Shown here in pieces: positions 55,471 to 64,000 of a stretch of DNA of 64,000 nucleotides. Within the stretch, counting starts at the first letter, position 1; every line of letters begins with the position of its first letter. Made by a program: the position numbers and the translations under genes. The DNA lies in contig NZ_JAGP01000001.1 of NCBI RefSeq assembly GCF_000526715.1, positions 1,984,001 through 2,048,000 on the forward strand, written 5' to 3'. The DNA is from Hydrogenovibrio kuenenii DSM 12350. Its GTDB lineage: Bacteria; Pseudomonadota; Gammaproteobacteria; Thiomicrospirales; Thiomicrospiraceae. The notes beneath the pieces are model-generated. The model was not told where the DNA came from and did no database searches. It saw only the letters and a list, made by a program, of their open reading frames with translations.

Positions 55471-55574
55471 ATGCTTTTTTTCCACTCTATCTTCTATTAA
55501 TATTTTAGAAGCGCATGATAATTAAGGATTTTCTCGACAACAACCTTAAGACAGATTCACACTTGGAGGATAGC

Positions 55575-56150
55575 ATGATGCATATAAAACAAATACTAAA
55601 AGTCTCTACCACCCCCCTTCTATTGTTTTTACTAAGCTTCTCAATAGGCGCTTTCGCATCTGAAATGACCTTGAGTAGCCCTGAAATAAAACCCTTTTCC
55701 AACCTAGATAAGCAGCAAGTATTCAATGGTTTTGGGTGCACTGGTGATAATATTTCGCCAAGCTTAAGCTGGAAAAATGCACCCAAAGGAACGCAAAGCT
55801 TTGTTTTGATGGCTTATGATCCAGACGCCCCCACTGGCAGTGGTTGGTGGCATTGGGTAGTCTTCAATATTCCTGCGGACATACACCATTTAAAATTAAA
55901 TGCAGGTGACCTAACTTCTCACTTGATGCCAAAAGGTGCTATTCAAAGTCGTACGGATTTTGGTAAACCAGGTTATGGCGGTGCTTGTCCTCCAAAAGGT
56001 GATAAAGCACACCGTTACCAATTTACACTTTTTGCACTAAAAGTGAAAAGCCTTCCTCTGGATAAAAATGCCTCTGCTGCATCTGTCGGCTTTTATGCAA
56101 GACAAAATATGCTTTCAAAAGCAACGTTAATTGCAACTTATCGCCGATAA
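55575..56150 (+). CDS. YbhB/YbcL (PEBP)-family exported protein
   Basis: A 191-residue protein of the phosphatidylethanolamine-binding family. The start at 55575 is chosen because GGAGG lies just upstream; it yields a signal peptide ending ...GAFA. Conserved motifs: LSPSLSWKNAPKGTQSFVLMAYDPDAPTGSGWWHWVVFNIP in sections, RTDFGKPGYGGACPPKGDKAHRYQFTLFAL in sections. Bacterial members bind small ligands; their role is unclear. An orphan terminator lies about 105 bases upstream. Confidence 0.9.
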   Translation: MMHIKQILKVSTTPLLLFLLSFSIGAFASEMTLSSPEIKPFSNLDKQQVFNGFGCTGDNISPSLSWKNAPKGTQSFVLMAYDPDAPTGSGWWHWVVFNIPADIHHLKLNAGDLTSHLMPKGAIQSRTDFGKPGYGGACPPKGDKAHRYQFTLFALKVKSLPLDKNASAASVGFYARQNMLSKATLIATYRR

Positions 56151-56238
56151 CAGCAATCACAAAAAAGAAAGGCATTTGATAGGAAGAAAAATGCTCGGAC
56201 AATCAAGACAGTAACCCGAGTTAGTTGGTAGCGACTCG

Positions 56239-58641
56239 TTATAGCGGCTTATTATTGGGCGAGTGTTCTTCTGAAGGAAAGTCTTTTTCCGAAAAGCGTT
56301 TTGCGCACTCGCCATAACGCACTTGATTGCGTCCATTACGCTTAGCTTCATAAAGGCAACCATCTGCCCGATCAATGGCATCATTCATTTTTTCGGCTGG
56401 TTGATATTCTGCCACACCTAAGCTCAGGGTTTGTTTTAAGCCTTCGGGCAGGGTAGCGCTTTCAACTGTTTTACGAATTTTTTCTGCTAAAAGTACGCCT
56501 TGCTCAATGCTGGTTTCAGGGCAAATAACCATAAACTCTTCCCCACCCCAACGTCCAAAAACGTCAGTTTTTCTTAAGTGCTCAGACACCAAGTTAGACA
56601 TACTAACCAACACTTTATCTCCCACAAGATGTCCATGGGTATCATTCACTTTTTTGAAAAAGTCTAAATCCATCATGATTAAGCTTAACTTGGACTCATA
56701 ACGGTCAGCTCGAACCTTTTCCACTTCCAACGACTGATCGAGATATTGTCGATTATAGATATTGGTTAGATGGTCTGTCATTGAAGAGCGGGAGAGTTTT
56801 TCATTACTTTCTTCAAGTTCAGCTTGTGTTTTGCGTAATCGATGATTGAAAAACATAATAATCGCAAAAACGATTAATATCGGAACCACATAAACCAACA
56901 GTTGCTTCCATTGATATTGAGTTTGGTAACTAACCCTTAACCAAGGTTTAATGAGTGACTCATAAGTCTCGGTTGGCATTGTATTCAAGACTTTTTGCAA
57001 AATGCTTTGCAACTCCGGCCAGTCTTTACGGACACCTATGGCAATACTGGAACTATAAGGCAGTTCGCCTGAAATTTTCAGATTGGTTAATCCCTGTGTT
57101 TTGATGTAATGCCCTATGACCGCAACATTATCAACATAACCGTAGGCTTGACCCAAACTAACCGCGTGCAACCCTTCCGCAGCATCTTTTACTAGATAAA
57201 GTTTCACTTTAGGAAATAATTGATGCATCATTTCTTCAAAAGCGTAGTCTTTGGTAACGGCCACCACTTTGCCTTGCAACAACTTCATTTGAGACAGGTA
57301 AGGCTCGTCGTTTCTCGTTGCTATAACCGTTGCAAACTTGACATAAGGCGATGTAAAACGAGCATACTTTCGACGTTCTTCTGTTGAAATGGCTGCCGAG
57401 TAAACATCTAACTGATGCTTCTTCATTTTTTCGACCGCCTGAACCCAGTCCGAGTGGGTATCCGGCTTGAATACCAAGCCTGTTTTTGCCGTTAAATAAT
57501 TAAAAAATGAAGCGGAAATTCCCTGCATATTCCCCTTCGAATCGACATACTCGATTGGTGACCAATTATTGTCTATCGCTAAACGTATAACAGGATGTTT
57601 CTTCATCCAGTCTGTTTCATGCTGAGTAAACTGTAAATCCAAATTATCTTCATGGTAAATGCCGTGCTCTAAGTCAATGTCTTTAGCAATTAGACCATGC
57701 TGTTTCAGAAGGGCATTGATAAAACGCACCCGCCCTTCATCCAAAGTACCAATAGGAACGGTGCTTTCGGAGATGATATGTTCTAAAGCATGAGCTTCGT
57801 AAAGTAAGCCCGCAAGGCTTTTATGAACGGGATGGTAAGTATCTAGGATATATTGCGCCATCTTCCTCTTATGCTTCATCGCATAATGCCATCCTTTAAT
57901 GACCGCACGCTTGAAACGAGCCACTCTGCTTGGGTGATCAAGCGCTTCTTTTTGGCTTGTAAACAGCATATCACCATAAAGGTCGATGCCGTAGTTCACT
58001 GGATTAATGACATTGATGGCTTGACCAGTATTTCTTAGATAGAAAGCTTCATTGGTCAAATAACCAGAATAGGCATCGACCTCCTTTCGAACAAGGATAT
58101 TTGGATCCGTTTTATTTATCCTACGATCATAAACAGGCTTAACACCCAGCTGCTCCATCATCGCTAAGATTGGAAAACCATCCGAATCATTTTTATAAAA
58201 CGCTAGTTTTTTACCTTGCAGTTTGTAGGGGCTGTCCAAACCGCTGGACTTTAGTGTAAAGATAGCTTGGGGAGAATGCTGAAAGATGGGCGCCACAATA
58301 ACAACAGGGGCTTTTTTAGCTAAATACAGAAACAATACAGAGTCTGCTACACCGTATTGTGCGTCACCATCAATCACTTGCTGGATATTGTTTTTTCGCA
58401 CATCACGTTGACGTATTTCAACTTGAAGACCTTCATCTCGAAAATAGCCTTCCTTTTGCGCAGCGTAATAACCGGCAAACTGAAATTGATGCAACCATTT
58501 TAACTGCAACACAACTTTTTCAAGTGGCTTGGGCGTCGGATTTGACTTTGAAACTACGGCATTCGCAGCATGGGCGACATGAAAGCCTACCAACAATGAA
58601 AAGACGAGCAGTCTTAACGTGTTTTGCCAAGCTCTTTTCAT
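56239..58641 (-). CDS. Diguanylate cyclase with two periplasmic binding-protein domains
   Basis: An 800-residue membrane sensor. After a signal peptide there is an NMT1/THI5-like domain (about residues 40-300; VVLQLKWLHQFQFAGYYAAQKEGYF in pieces), an SBP_bac_3 domain (about 345-570; VIRLAIDNNWSPIEYVDSKG), one helix (about 590-612) and GGDEF (about 635-775). The active motif is WGGEEFMV, and RKTD five residues before it is an intact inhibitory RxxD site. It probably makes c-di-GMP in response to a periplasmic ligand. Its stop overlaps the coaBC neighbourhood: its start lies 4 bases inside the coaBC end. Confidence 0.93.
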   Translation of the reverse strand: MKRAWQNTLRLLVFSLLVGFHVAHAANAVVSKSNPTPKPLEKVVLQLKWLHQFQFAGYYAAQKEGYFRDEGLQVEIRQRDVRKNNIQQVIDGDAQYGVADSVLFLYLAKKAPVVIVAPIFQHSPQAIFTLKSSGLDSPYKLQGKKLAFYKNDSDGFPILAMMEQLGVKPVYDRRINKTDPNILVRKEVDAYSGYLTNEAFYLRNTGQAINVINPVNYGIDLYGDMLFTSQKEALDHPSRVARFKRAVIKGWHYAMKHKRKMAQYILDTYHPVHKSLAGLLYEAHALEHIISESTVPIGTLDEGRVRFINALLKQHGLIAKDIDLEHGIYHEDNLDLQFTQHETDWMKKHPVIRLAIDNNWSPIEYVDSKGNMQGISASFFNYLTAKTGLVFKPDTHSDWVQAVEKMKKHQLDVYSAAISTEERRKYARFTSPYVKFATVIATRNDEPYLSQMKLLQGKVVAVTKDYAFEEMMHQLFPKVKLYLVKDAAEGLHAVSLGQAYGYVDNVAVIGHYIKTQGLTNLKISGELPYSSSIAIGVRKDWPELQSILQKVLNTMPTETYESLIKPWLRVSYQTQYQWKQLLVYVVPILIVFAIIMFFNHRLRKTQAELEESNEKLSRSSMTDHLTNIYNRQYLDQSLEVEKVRADRYESKLSLIMMDLDFFKKVNDTHGHLVGDKVLVSMSNLVSEHLRKTDVFGRWGGEEFMVICPETSIEQGVLLAEKIRKTVESATLPEGLKQTLSLGVAEYQPAEKMNDAIDRADGCLYEAKRNGRNQVRYGECAKRFSEKDFPSEEHSPNNKPL

Positions 58642-59858
58642 TCGGTCTCCGAAATACTTTCCGCAATAAATACCAACAAACTTTTTGCCAGACGCGTTTT
58701 AGGAGCTCTCAACAAGTTTTTTTGCCGGCTTTCTGTCAAAAGTAACAGTGCATTATCATCCTGCTCAAAGCCTTTGCCACCACTAACAGAATTAGCACAA
58801 ATCATATCCAGATTTTTTCGTTTAAGCTTATCTTGCGCATAGGTTTCGAGCTTTTCCGTTTCCGCGGCAAACCCAACGACATAAGGCTTGGGCGTTTGCT
58901 CTGCTACCCATTTGACAATATCAGGATTTTTCACCAGGTTCAATGTCAGGTCATCCTGACCATCAGTTTTCTTGATTTTCTGCAACTTTGGTTTCGAAAT
59001 ACGATAATCCGCTACTGCCGCAGCACTGATAAAAACATCACAAGACGCATAATTTTCCTGAACAGACTCAAACATTTGCTGTGCACTGCGCACGGAAACT
59101 TTACGAATCGTCTCTGACACTTTTAGCGCAACAGGCCCCGTAATCAACGTAACTTCTGCACCCGCTTGAGCTGCCGCCTCAGCGATTGCATAACCCATTT
59201 TTCCCGAGCTTTTATTGCCGATAAAACGAACAGGATCAATATCTTCAAAAGTCGGACCTGCGGTAATCAGCAGGTGCTTCCCTTTCCAAAATTCGGGCAA
59301 AATCTGCCAGGCTGGGTCTGGCTGTAGCGAGGCGACTAAGGATTCAGTCGCAGAGAAAATATCCGCGGGCTCAGGCAAACGCCCTTCACCGACTTCACCA
59401 CAAGCCTGTTCGCCCGATCCCGGCTTCATGATTTCAAAACCTCGGTTTGCCAGCATCTCAAGATTTTCTTGCGTTGCCGCATTCTGCCACATCAAACGAT
59501 TCATCGCTGGGGCCAACAAAATAGGTCGATCAGTCGCCAAACATAGTGTCGTGAGCAGGTCGTCGGCACGCCCCATTCTCAACTTTGCAAGCGTCTCGGC
59601 AGAAGCGGGAGCGATAACGATGACATCTGGCCAGCGTGCCAACTCAATATGTCCCATACCGGCTTCTTGATTGGCATCAAACAAACTATCTCTTACCGGG
59701 TGGCCGGACAATGCCTGAAAAGATAAGGGCTGGATAAATTCTTTGGCGCCGGAAGTCATCACCACTTGAACGTCATGACCCGCTTTTACAAACAAGCGCA
59801 CCAACTCCAAGCTTTTATAAGCGGCTATGCCTCCGGTAACACCTAACAGAATATTCAT
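58638..59858 (-). CDS. coaBC: Phosphopantothenoylcysteine decarboxylase / phosphopantothenate-cysteine ligase
   Basis: A 406-residue bifunctional enzyme for steps 2 and 3 of coenzyme A synthesis. The N-terminal CoaC flavoprotein (about 1-180) has LLGVTGGIAAYKSLELVR, LSFQALSGHPV with the catalytic His, PASAETLAKLRMGRADDLL and PAMNRLMW. The C-terminal CoaB (about 190-400) has LLITAGPTFEDIDPVRFIGN, SSGKMGYAIAEAAA and AAVADYRISKPKLQKIKK. The linker DPAWQIL is encoded by a copy of the dispersed element. It is adjacent to radC as in other gammaproteobacteria, but separated from dut by about 18 kb. Confidence 0.96.
   Translation of the reverse strand: MNILLGVTGGIAAYKSLELVRLFVKAGHDVQVVMTSGAKEFIQPLSFQALSGHPVRDSLFDANQEAGMGHIELARWPDVIVIAPASAETLAKLRMGRADDLLTTLCLATDRPILLAPAMNRLMWQNAATQENLEMLANRGFEIMKPGSGEQACGEVGEGRLPEPADIFSATESLVASLQPDPAWQILPEFWKGKHLLITAGPTFEDIDPVRFIGNKSSGKMGYAIAEAAAQAGAEVTLITGPVALKVSETIRKVSVRSAQQMFESVQENYASCDVFISAAAVADYRISKPKLQKIKKTDGQDDLTLNLVKNPDIVKWVAEQTPKPYVVGFAAETEKLETYAQDKLKRKNLDMICANSVSGGKGFEQDDNALLLLTESRQKNLLRAPKTRLAKSLLVFIAESISETE
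59299..59317 (-). repeat. Dispersed 20-bp element, copy 7 (inside coaBC linker)
   Basis: AAAATCTGCCAGGCTGGGT matches the reverse complement of the consensus, one base short. It encodes DPAWQIL in the variable linker between the CoaC and CoaB domains. Confidence 0.75.
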
Positions 59859-59866
59859 GCTATCGC

Positions 59867-60280
59867 CTACATAGAAATCGAATGGGTGAATTCATCTTGG
59901 AACAATACATCCAATTCTTTCAGCCCTTTCATCGGACGACCGTTTTGAATCGCTGCGCCATAGGTTTTGGCTGCAATAATCAATCGATCATCTTCGCTAT
60001 GATAAATATTCTGTAGGAATACAATTTTGATGCGCCCTTCTCGCTCAACATCAACGGTCACATAGAAATCATCATGTGGTCTTAGAGGCGATTTATAGTC
60101 AACTTCTGCTCTTAAAACCATTAAGTCTATTCCTTTTTGCGCTAAGTCAGGAAAATTCACCTGCTTAGACAATAGAAACTCATGACGAGCATGTTCCAAA
60201 TAATTTTGATAAACGGAGTTATTCACCACGCCCTGTAAGTCGCACTCATAGTCGCGAACGCGCATTTCGAGCTTAAACAT
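59867..60280 (-). CDS. Hotdog-fold acyl-CoA thioesterase (4HBT/YbgC-like)
   Basis: A 137-residue hotdog protein. The N-terminal EMRVRDYECDLQGVVNNSVYQNYLEHARHEFL carries the catalytic Asp (ECDLQGVVNN) and the conserved HARxE block of the 4-hydroxybenzoyl-CoA thioesterase family. YKSPLRPHDDFYVTVDVER also fits. It would hydrolyse an acyl-CoA; the substrate is unknown. It lies 8 bases upstream of coaBC in the same direction, so it may share the transcript. Confidence 0.88.
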   Translation of the reverse strand: MFKLEMRVRDYECDLQGVVNNSVYQNYLEHARHEFLLSKQVNFPDLAQKGIDLMVLRAEVDYKSPLRPHDDFYVTVDVEREGRIKIVFLQNIYHSEDDRLIIAAKTYGAAIQNGRPMKGLKELDVLFQDEFTHSISM

Positions 60281-60357
60281 TGCCAGATATACTCTTTTTA
60301 ACTTATGATTCGGCTATCTTACCAAAAAACTAATATTTTACAGGCGACATTTGACTG

Positions 60358-61044
60358 ATGGCGATTCGTGATTGGCATGAAAACGACCGACCTAGAGAGA
60401 AGCTGTTAAAGTTTGGCGCGCCATCCTTAAGCGATGCCGAATTATTGGCTATATTTCTACGTGTAGGCGTCAAAGGAAAAAGTGCCGTAGAGCTGGCTCA
60501 GGATTTATTGGATGAATTCGGGTCTTTACACGCATTGCTGAATGCCGACCAATCGCACTTCTGCCAAGCAAAAGGCTTGGGAGAAGCAAAGTACGTTCAG
60601 CTAAAAGCGGTATTGGAAATGGCACACCGTCATTTTGAATCCGGCCTCACCAAGGGGGACGCTTTTACACAACCCGAAGCTGTCGCACAATGGCTCAACT
60701 TACAAATTGGTCACACCGATAGAGAAGTATTTGGTTTAGTGTTATTAGACCAACAACACCAAGTGATTAGTTTTAAACCCTTATTTTTTGGCACCATTAA
60801 TGAAGCCAACGTCTATCCTCGAGAAGTCATCAAAACCGTACTCGAGCATCAAGCTGCCGCTGTCATTTTGGCGCATAATCATCCTTCTGGAGACGCAACC
60901 CCCAGCCTGGCAGATATTGAACTCACCGACCAGTTGCATCAAGCACTTAACTTAATAGATGTGCGCTGCTTGGATCATATTATTATTGGTGATTATGGCC
61001 GTTGGTCATCCTTAGCACAGCTTGGCAAAATGCCTACGAATTAA
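60358..61044 (+). CDS. radC: RadC-family JAB1/MPN-type protein
   Basis: A 228-residue RadC protein. An N-terminal helix-hairpin-helix region (about 1-100; [30 protein letters not shown] in pieces) is followed by a JAMM metalloprotease-like domain with [15 protein letters not shown] and the Glu in [12 protein letters not shown]. The fold is complete but its function, once thought DNA repair, is uncertain. The PSLAD codons coincide with 15 bases of the dispersed element, probably because this motif is conserved in RadC. It is divergent from the thioesterase gene and precedes rpmB as usual. Confidence 0.93.
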   Translation: MAIRDWHENDRPREKLLKFGAPSLSDAELLAIFLRVGVKGKSAVELAQDLLDEFGSLHALLNADQSHFCQAKGLGEAKYVQLKAVLEMAHRHFESGLTKGDAFTQPEAVAQWLNLQIGHTDREVFGLVLLDQQHQVISFKPLFFGTINEANVYPREVIKTVLEHQAAAVILAHNHPSGDATPSLADIELTDQLHQALNLIDVRCLDHIIIGDYGRWSSLAQLGKMPTN

Positions 61045-61203
61045 CCATTTCGTTAAGTTCCTAGTAAAAAATCAGTTATCCATCCAAAAGAAATTCATAA
61101 AACCCTTGCTATCATCGTTGATTTTATGGATAATTCCGCTTCTTGTTTTTTATGGCGAATGACTAAAGGTAACTCTTCAGCTGTCGTTATATAACTAACA
61201 TAG

Positions 61204-61219
61204 AAATATTCGAATATTT
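61204..61219 (+). promoter_or_regulatory. 16-bp palindrome upstream of rpmB
   Basis: AAATATTCGAATATTT is a perfect palindrome 53 bases before the rpmB start. It overlaps the expected promoter region and could bind a regulator, or simply reflect AT-rich promoter DNA. Confidence 0.35.
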
Positions 61220-61271
61220 TTAATGTGTGGTTCAGCTGATATTTGCTGGCCATTTTTGAGAGGAAAGAGAA

Positions 61272-61508
61272 ATGTCTAGAGTATGCCAAGTAACAGGTAA
61301 AAAGCCTGCGGTCGGTAATAATGTTTCCCACTCTCATCGTAAAACTCGTCGTCGTTTTTTGCCTAACCTACAAACTCACCGTTTTTGGGTTGAAAACGAA
61401 AGCCGTTTTGTAAAACTTCGCGTTTCTACTTCAGGAATGCGCATTATTGATAAAAACGGTATTGAGTCAGTGCTTACGGAAATCCGTGCACGTGGTGAGA
61501 AAGTTTAA
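61272..61508 (+). CDS. rpmB: 50S ribosomal protein L28
   Basis: A 78-residue ribosomal protein of the large subunit. The start [20 protein letters not shown] and [18 protein letters not shown] are diagnostic of L28, and the C-terminus [17 protein letters not shown] matches. GAGAGGAAAG precedes the ATG. It is followed 11 bases later by rpmG, the usual pair. Confidence 0.98.
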   Translation: MSRVCQVTGKKPAVGNNVSHSHRKTRRRFLPNLQTHRFWVENESRFVKLRVSTSGMRIIDKNGIESVLTEIRARGEKV

Positions 61509-61519
61509 GGAGACTCGAT

Positions 61520-61672
61520 ATGCGCGAAAAGATTAAACTTCAATCAACAGAAAGTGCTTATTTTTATACAACTGATAAAAACAAGCGCAACATGGCTGGT
61601 AAATTTGAGATTAAAAAGTACGATCCTGTTCTTCGTAAACACGTACTTTTCAAAGAAGCAAAAATCAAATAA
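61520..61672 (+). CDS. rpmG: 50S ribosomal protein L33
   Basis: A 50-residue ribosomal protein. It reads [20 protein letters not shown], then [20 protein letters not shown] and [10 protein letters not shown], which matches L33 of gammaproteobacteria, the form without the zinc-binding cysteines. AAGGAG lies upstream of the ATG. It is cotranscribed with rpmB and followed by a strong terminator. Confidence 0.98.
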   Translation: MREKIKLQSTESAYFYTTDKNKRNMAGKFEIKKYDPVLRKHVLFKEAKIK

Positions 61673-61697
61673 GTTTTACCCAAACTTTATTGATGCG

Positions 61698-61724
61698 ACC
61701 CGACCCAAAAAGTCGGGTTTTTTT
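61698..61724 (+). terminator. Rho-independent terminator of rpmB-rpmG
   Basis: ACCCGAC / GTCGGGT with a 7-base loop is followed by a run of seven Ts on the plus strand, 26 bases after the rpmG stop. Confidence 0.93.
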
Positions 61725-61791
61725 ATACCTGAAATTTAAGATTCAGCAATAGAAATAGCCGAACATTCCTAGTCCGACTTTAACAACTTCA

Positions 61792-64000
61792 TTACATCAC
61801 AACGCGGTTGCGACCGGTCTCTTTCGCCTGATAAAGCTTTTGATCAACGTCATGATACAACTTGGTGGAAGTTTTAAGCGCATCTACCTCATAAAACTCG
61901 GCTCCGATTGACACGGTCAACAAATGAAAGGGCGACCCCTCATTTTTGATATTTAAGGCTTTGACGTCCTCACAGAATTTTTCCAAATAGCGCTTAAACT
62001 CTTCTTTATCTTTGAAAGATGACAAAACTAGGAATTCTTCACCCCCCATTCTAAAGACAAAATCACTCGCACGATGGAAAGCTCCTTTGAAACAATCGGC
62101 AACTTGAATTAGAACTTCATCACCCACCTGGTGACCATAGTTGTCATTGATATTCTTGAAAAAGTCGATATCAACCATCGCCACTGCCAAAGGCTGTTTC
62201 TGGCGTTTTGCGCGATTGATTTCTTGCTCAATCATGTGATTGAAGTGGCGACGATTATAGAGCCCAGTCATATCATCAATAATCGATAAGTTTTCGACTC
62301 GTTTCTTATCGGTAATATCAGTCCTTGTAGCCCAAACATGAGTCACCTTACCAAACAGGTTTTTGATCGGCGTCAAAGTCACGGCAACCCAATAGTATTC
62401 CTTGTCCTTGGTTTGCCCCTTGATTTCACCTTGCCATATCTCACCCCGAAGGATTTGTTGAATGATTTTCTGTCTCTGTTCAATGCTCACCTCATCCGAT
62501 GCAAGCGACAGATAATTCATCCCTAATAATTCATCTTTAGAATAACCCGTCAACTTGGCATAGGAATCCGTAACCTTTACCAAAGAAAAATCAGACATAT
62601 CAATCATGGTTGCGAAGGACAATTCATGAACCTGATTGATATAACTTTGGTGCTTATTTTTCTGGTAACGATAAACCAACACCAAAGACAGCATACTAAG
62701 CAAAATGACCGCTACCGTGGTCAAAATACTTATCAGCTGTGTTTTGTCCAATCGCTTCACTATTTCTAATTTAATCCATTTGTTGTAAATCGCTTGGCGT
62801 TCCTGCTCTGTAATGTTACTCAAGCCTTTTTGTAAAATACTAAAAAGGATGGGGTTATCTTTTTGTACCCCGATTGCAATGTCAAAGCGCTGATCGGTTT
62901 GCCCAATAATGTGCACGCCTGTAAAACCGTATTTATCTGTCGTGTAATTAATGACACCCAAATTGCCGGAAAATGCCTTCGCACGCCCATCAACGACCGA
63001 TGCTATACCTTCTTTGACCGTTGAAACCGGTAGTACCGTAATTTTAGGGAAATGCTTCTTTAAATATTCTGATGACCATCCCCCCTTCACAGAGGCAATC
63101 GTTAAACCATTCAACTGGCTATAGTTACTAACATAAGACATGGATTGCTTACCCACCAATACCATCGGAAAAGAGAGGTAAGGCTTGGTGAATTTCATAT
63201 ACGTTTTTCTATCCGGTGTCGGAACCGCACAAGGGTATACATCTAACTTTCCGGCTTTGGTAAGTGCCACAACCTGATTCCAATCTTTACTTTTCGTTGG
63301 TACAAACTTCAAACCAAGCTTTTTACTTAATAAGTGGAAATAATCTGCGGTAATCCCTCGGTATCGCCCTTCTTTATCAATGAACTGGAAAGGGCCCCAG
63401 TTATTATCACTTGCCAGCCTAATAACCGGTTTTGTAGCGAGATAATCCATTTCTTCAGGCGTAAATTGAATCTTGCCACCGTTAAATATAAATTGGCTAG
63501 GCTTAAAGGCCTCAAACTCTTTCTCTGAGATTAAGCCTGCTTCTCTGGCCTCCGAGGCCATAACTTGTAACTTAGTGGGATCGATATTGCCAATATGCGC
63601 ATAACCAGATCGCACAAAGCGTTCCATCTTACTAGCTTCATCCAATAAAGCTTCCCGTGATTTCTCAATTGGGTAGTTTGCCAATATATAATCTACCGTC
63701 TGAGCTTGGTGGTCCAATGCATATTGCCAGCCTTTGATCGTAGCTTCTTTAAATTTATGCACTACATCAGGATGTGCTCTCGCAAAAGAATCCGAAGTCA
63801 CAATTAAGCCAGCATATCCTTGCACCCCAAAAGATTTAGGATCAACTACATAAAAAGGAATGCCTCTTTTGGTTAAACGATAAGGTTCATTGGTTTGAAA
63901 AGCTGCATAGAGGTCAAATTTGCCATCAACAAAGCTTTGCAAAGAGCCGTGAGAAGGGATATAACGAATTTCATCTTTGTGCGTTGAGTCATCTTTTAAC
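61792..64000 (-). CDS. Diguanylate cyclase with periplasmic binding-protein, PAS and GGDEF domains, C-terminal part
   Basis: The gene runs off the right edge; the frame is open to position 64000, so the true N-terminus is missing. Visible are the end of an NMT1/THI5-like domain (KFKEATIKGWQYALDHQ), an SBP_bac_3 domain (VIRLASDNNWGPFQFIDKEG), one helix (ISILTTVAVILLSMLSLVLV), a PAS domain (VTDSYAKLTGYSKDELLGMN) and GGDEF with an intact MGGEEFLV and RASD five residues before it as an inhibitory site. It is a close relative in layout to the 800-residue protein at 56239-58641, with an added PAS domain. Confidence 0.92.
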   Translation of the reverse strand, partial: LKDDSTHKDEIRYIPSHGSLQSFVDGKFDLYAAFQTNEPYRLTKRGIPFYVVDPKSFGVQGYAGLIVTSDSFARAHPDVVHKFKEATIKGWQYALDHQAQTVDYILANYPIEKSREALLDEASKMERFVRSGYAHIGNIDPTKLQVMASEAREAGLISEKEFEAFKPSQFIFNGGKIQFTPEEMDYLATKPVIRLASDNNWGPFQFIDKEGRYRGITADYFHLLSKKLGLKFVPTKSKDWNQVVALTKAGKLDVYPCAVPTPDRKTYMKFTKPYLSFPMVLVGKQSMSYVSNYSQLNGLTIASVKGGWSSEYLKKHFPKITVLPVSTVKEGIASVVDGRAKAFSGNLGVINYTTDKYGFTGVHIIGQTDQRFDIAIGVQKDNPILFSILQKGLSNITEQERQAIYNKWIKLEIVKRLDKTQLISILTTVAVILLSMLSLVLVYRYQKNKHQSYINQVHELSFATMIDMSDFSLVKVTDSYAKLTGYSKDELLGMNYLSLASDEVSIEQRQKIIQQILRGEIWQGEIKGQTKDKEYYWVAVTLTPIKNLFGKVTHVWATRTDITDKKRVENLSIIDDMTGLYNRRHFNHMIEQEINRAKRQKQPLAVAMVDIDFFKNINDNYGHQVGDEVLIQVADCFKGAFHRASDFVFRMGGEEFLVLSSFKDKEEFKRYLEKFCEDVKALNIKNEGSPFHLLTVSIGAEFYEVDALKTSTKLYHDVDQKLYQAKETGRNRVVM

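Noticed and set aside
60902-60916. Copy of the dispersed element in radC
   Set aside because: Fifteen bases match, but they encode PSLAD of the conserved RadC/JAMM motif, so the similarity may come from protein constraint. It is left as a partial match only.
61095-61337. Minus-strand open frame across the rpmB start
   Set aside because: It overlaps the clear rpmB gene on the other strand, lacks family features and has no convincing ribosome binding site.

Overview
The window looks like chromosome of a sulfur- or hydrogen-oxidising, CO2-fixing gammaproteobacterium of the Thiomicrospira / Hydrogenovibrio / Thiomicrorhabdus group. This is inferred from a form I RuBisCO operon (cbbL-cbbS-cbbQ-cbbO) with a divergent cbbR and no carboxysome genes beside it, a typical gammaproteobacterial gene complement, moderate to low GC, and many c-di-GMP proteins. 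No rRNA, tRNA, CRISPR array, transposase or phage gene was seen.

Layout. 0-2 kb: start of a urea-type ABC uptake operon (urtA, partial urtB) with a candidate sigma-54 promoter. 2-11.7 kb: a metallo-beta-lactamase-fold protein with a degenerate metal motif, an AI-2E-family membrane protein, ppnN, an SrmB-like helicase, an AT-rich orphan gene, an EI24/CysZ-like protein, an aldehyde dehydrogenase and an EAL-HDOD protein. 11.8-24.9 kb: pyrC, yidD, ppk1-ppx, a CysJ-like reductase without flavodoxin domain, an MtfA-like peptidase, pyrE-sixA, a TSUP permease, argB, a lipoprotein and yajQ. 25-28.4 kb: aminotransferase, HDOD protein, AraC/GyrI regulator. 28.4-35.5 kb: the RuBisCO locus. 35.5-40.7 kb: algC, an LsrK-like kinase, a class II aldolase, a cupin and dut. 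40.8-56.2 kb: transporters, cupins, a large PAS-GGDEF-EAL protein, a Tat-exported metallohydrolase, a four-gene HlyD/ABC-2 exporter and a PEBP protein. 56.2-64 kb: two periplasmic-sensor diguanylate cyclases around coaBC, a thioesterase, radC, rpmB and rpmG.

The genes pyrE, argB, algC, dut, coaBC, radC, rpmB and rpmG keep the order known from other gammaproteobacteria, where they lie close together, but here they span about 41 kb. The RuBisCO locus and a kinase-aldolase-cupin module sit in the gaps.

The most notable signals are: (1) a dispersed 20-bp element, ACCCCAGCCTGGYAGATTTT, found between genes and in frame inside genes, once as an inverted pair; (2) a run of six stem-loops, two of them terminator-like, between cbbS and cbbQ; (3) the LsrK-like kinase / aldolase / cupin module inserted between dut and algC; (4) a 36-bp perfect palindrome and an orphan terminator in a 595-bp gap. 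Family assignments rest on reading the sequences and remembered family features; no database search was run.
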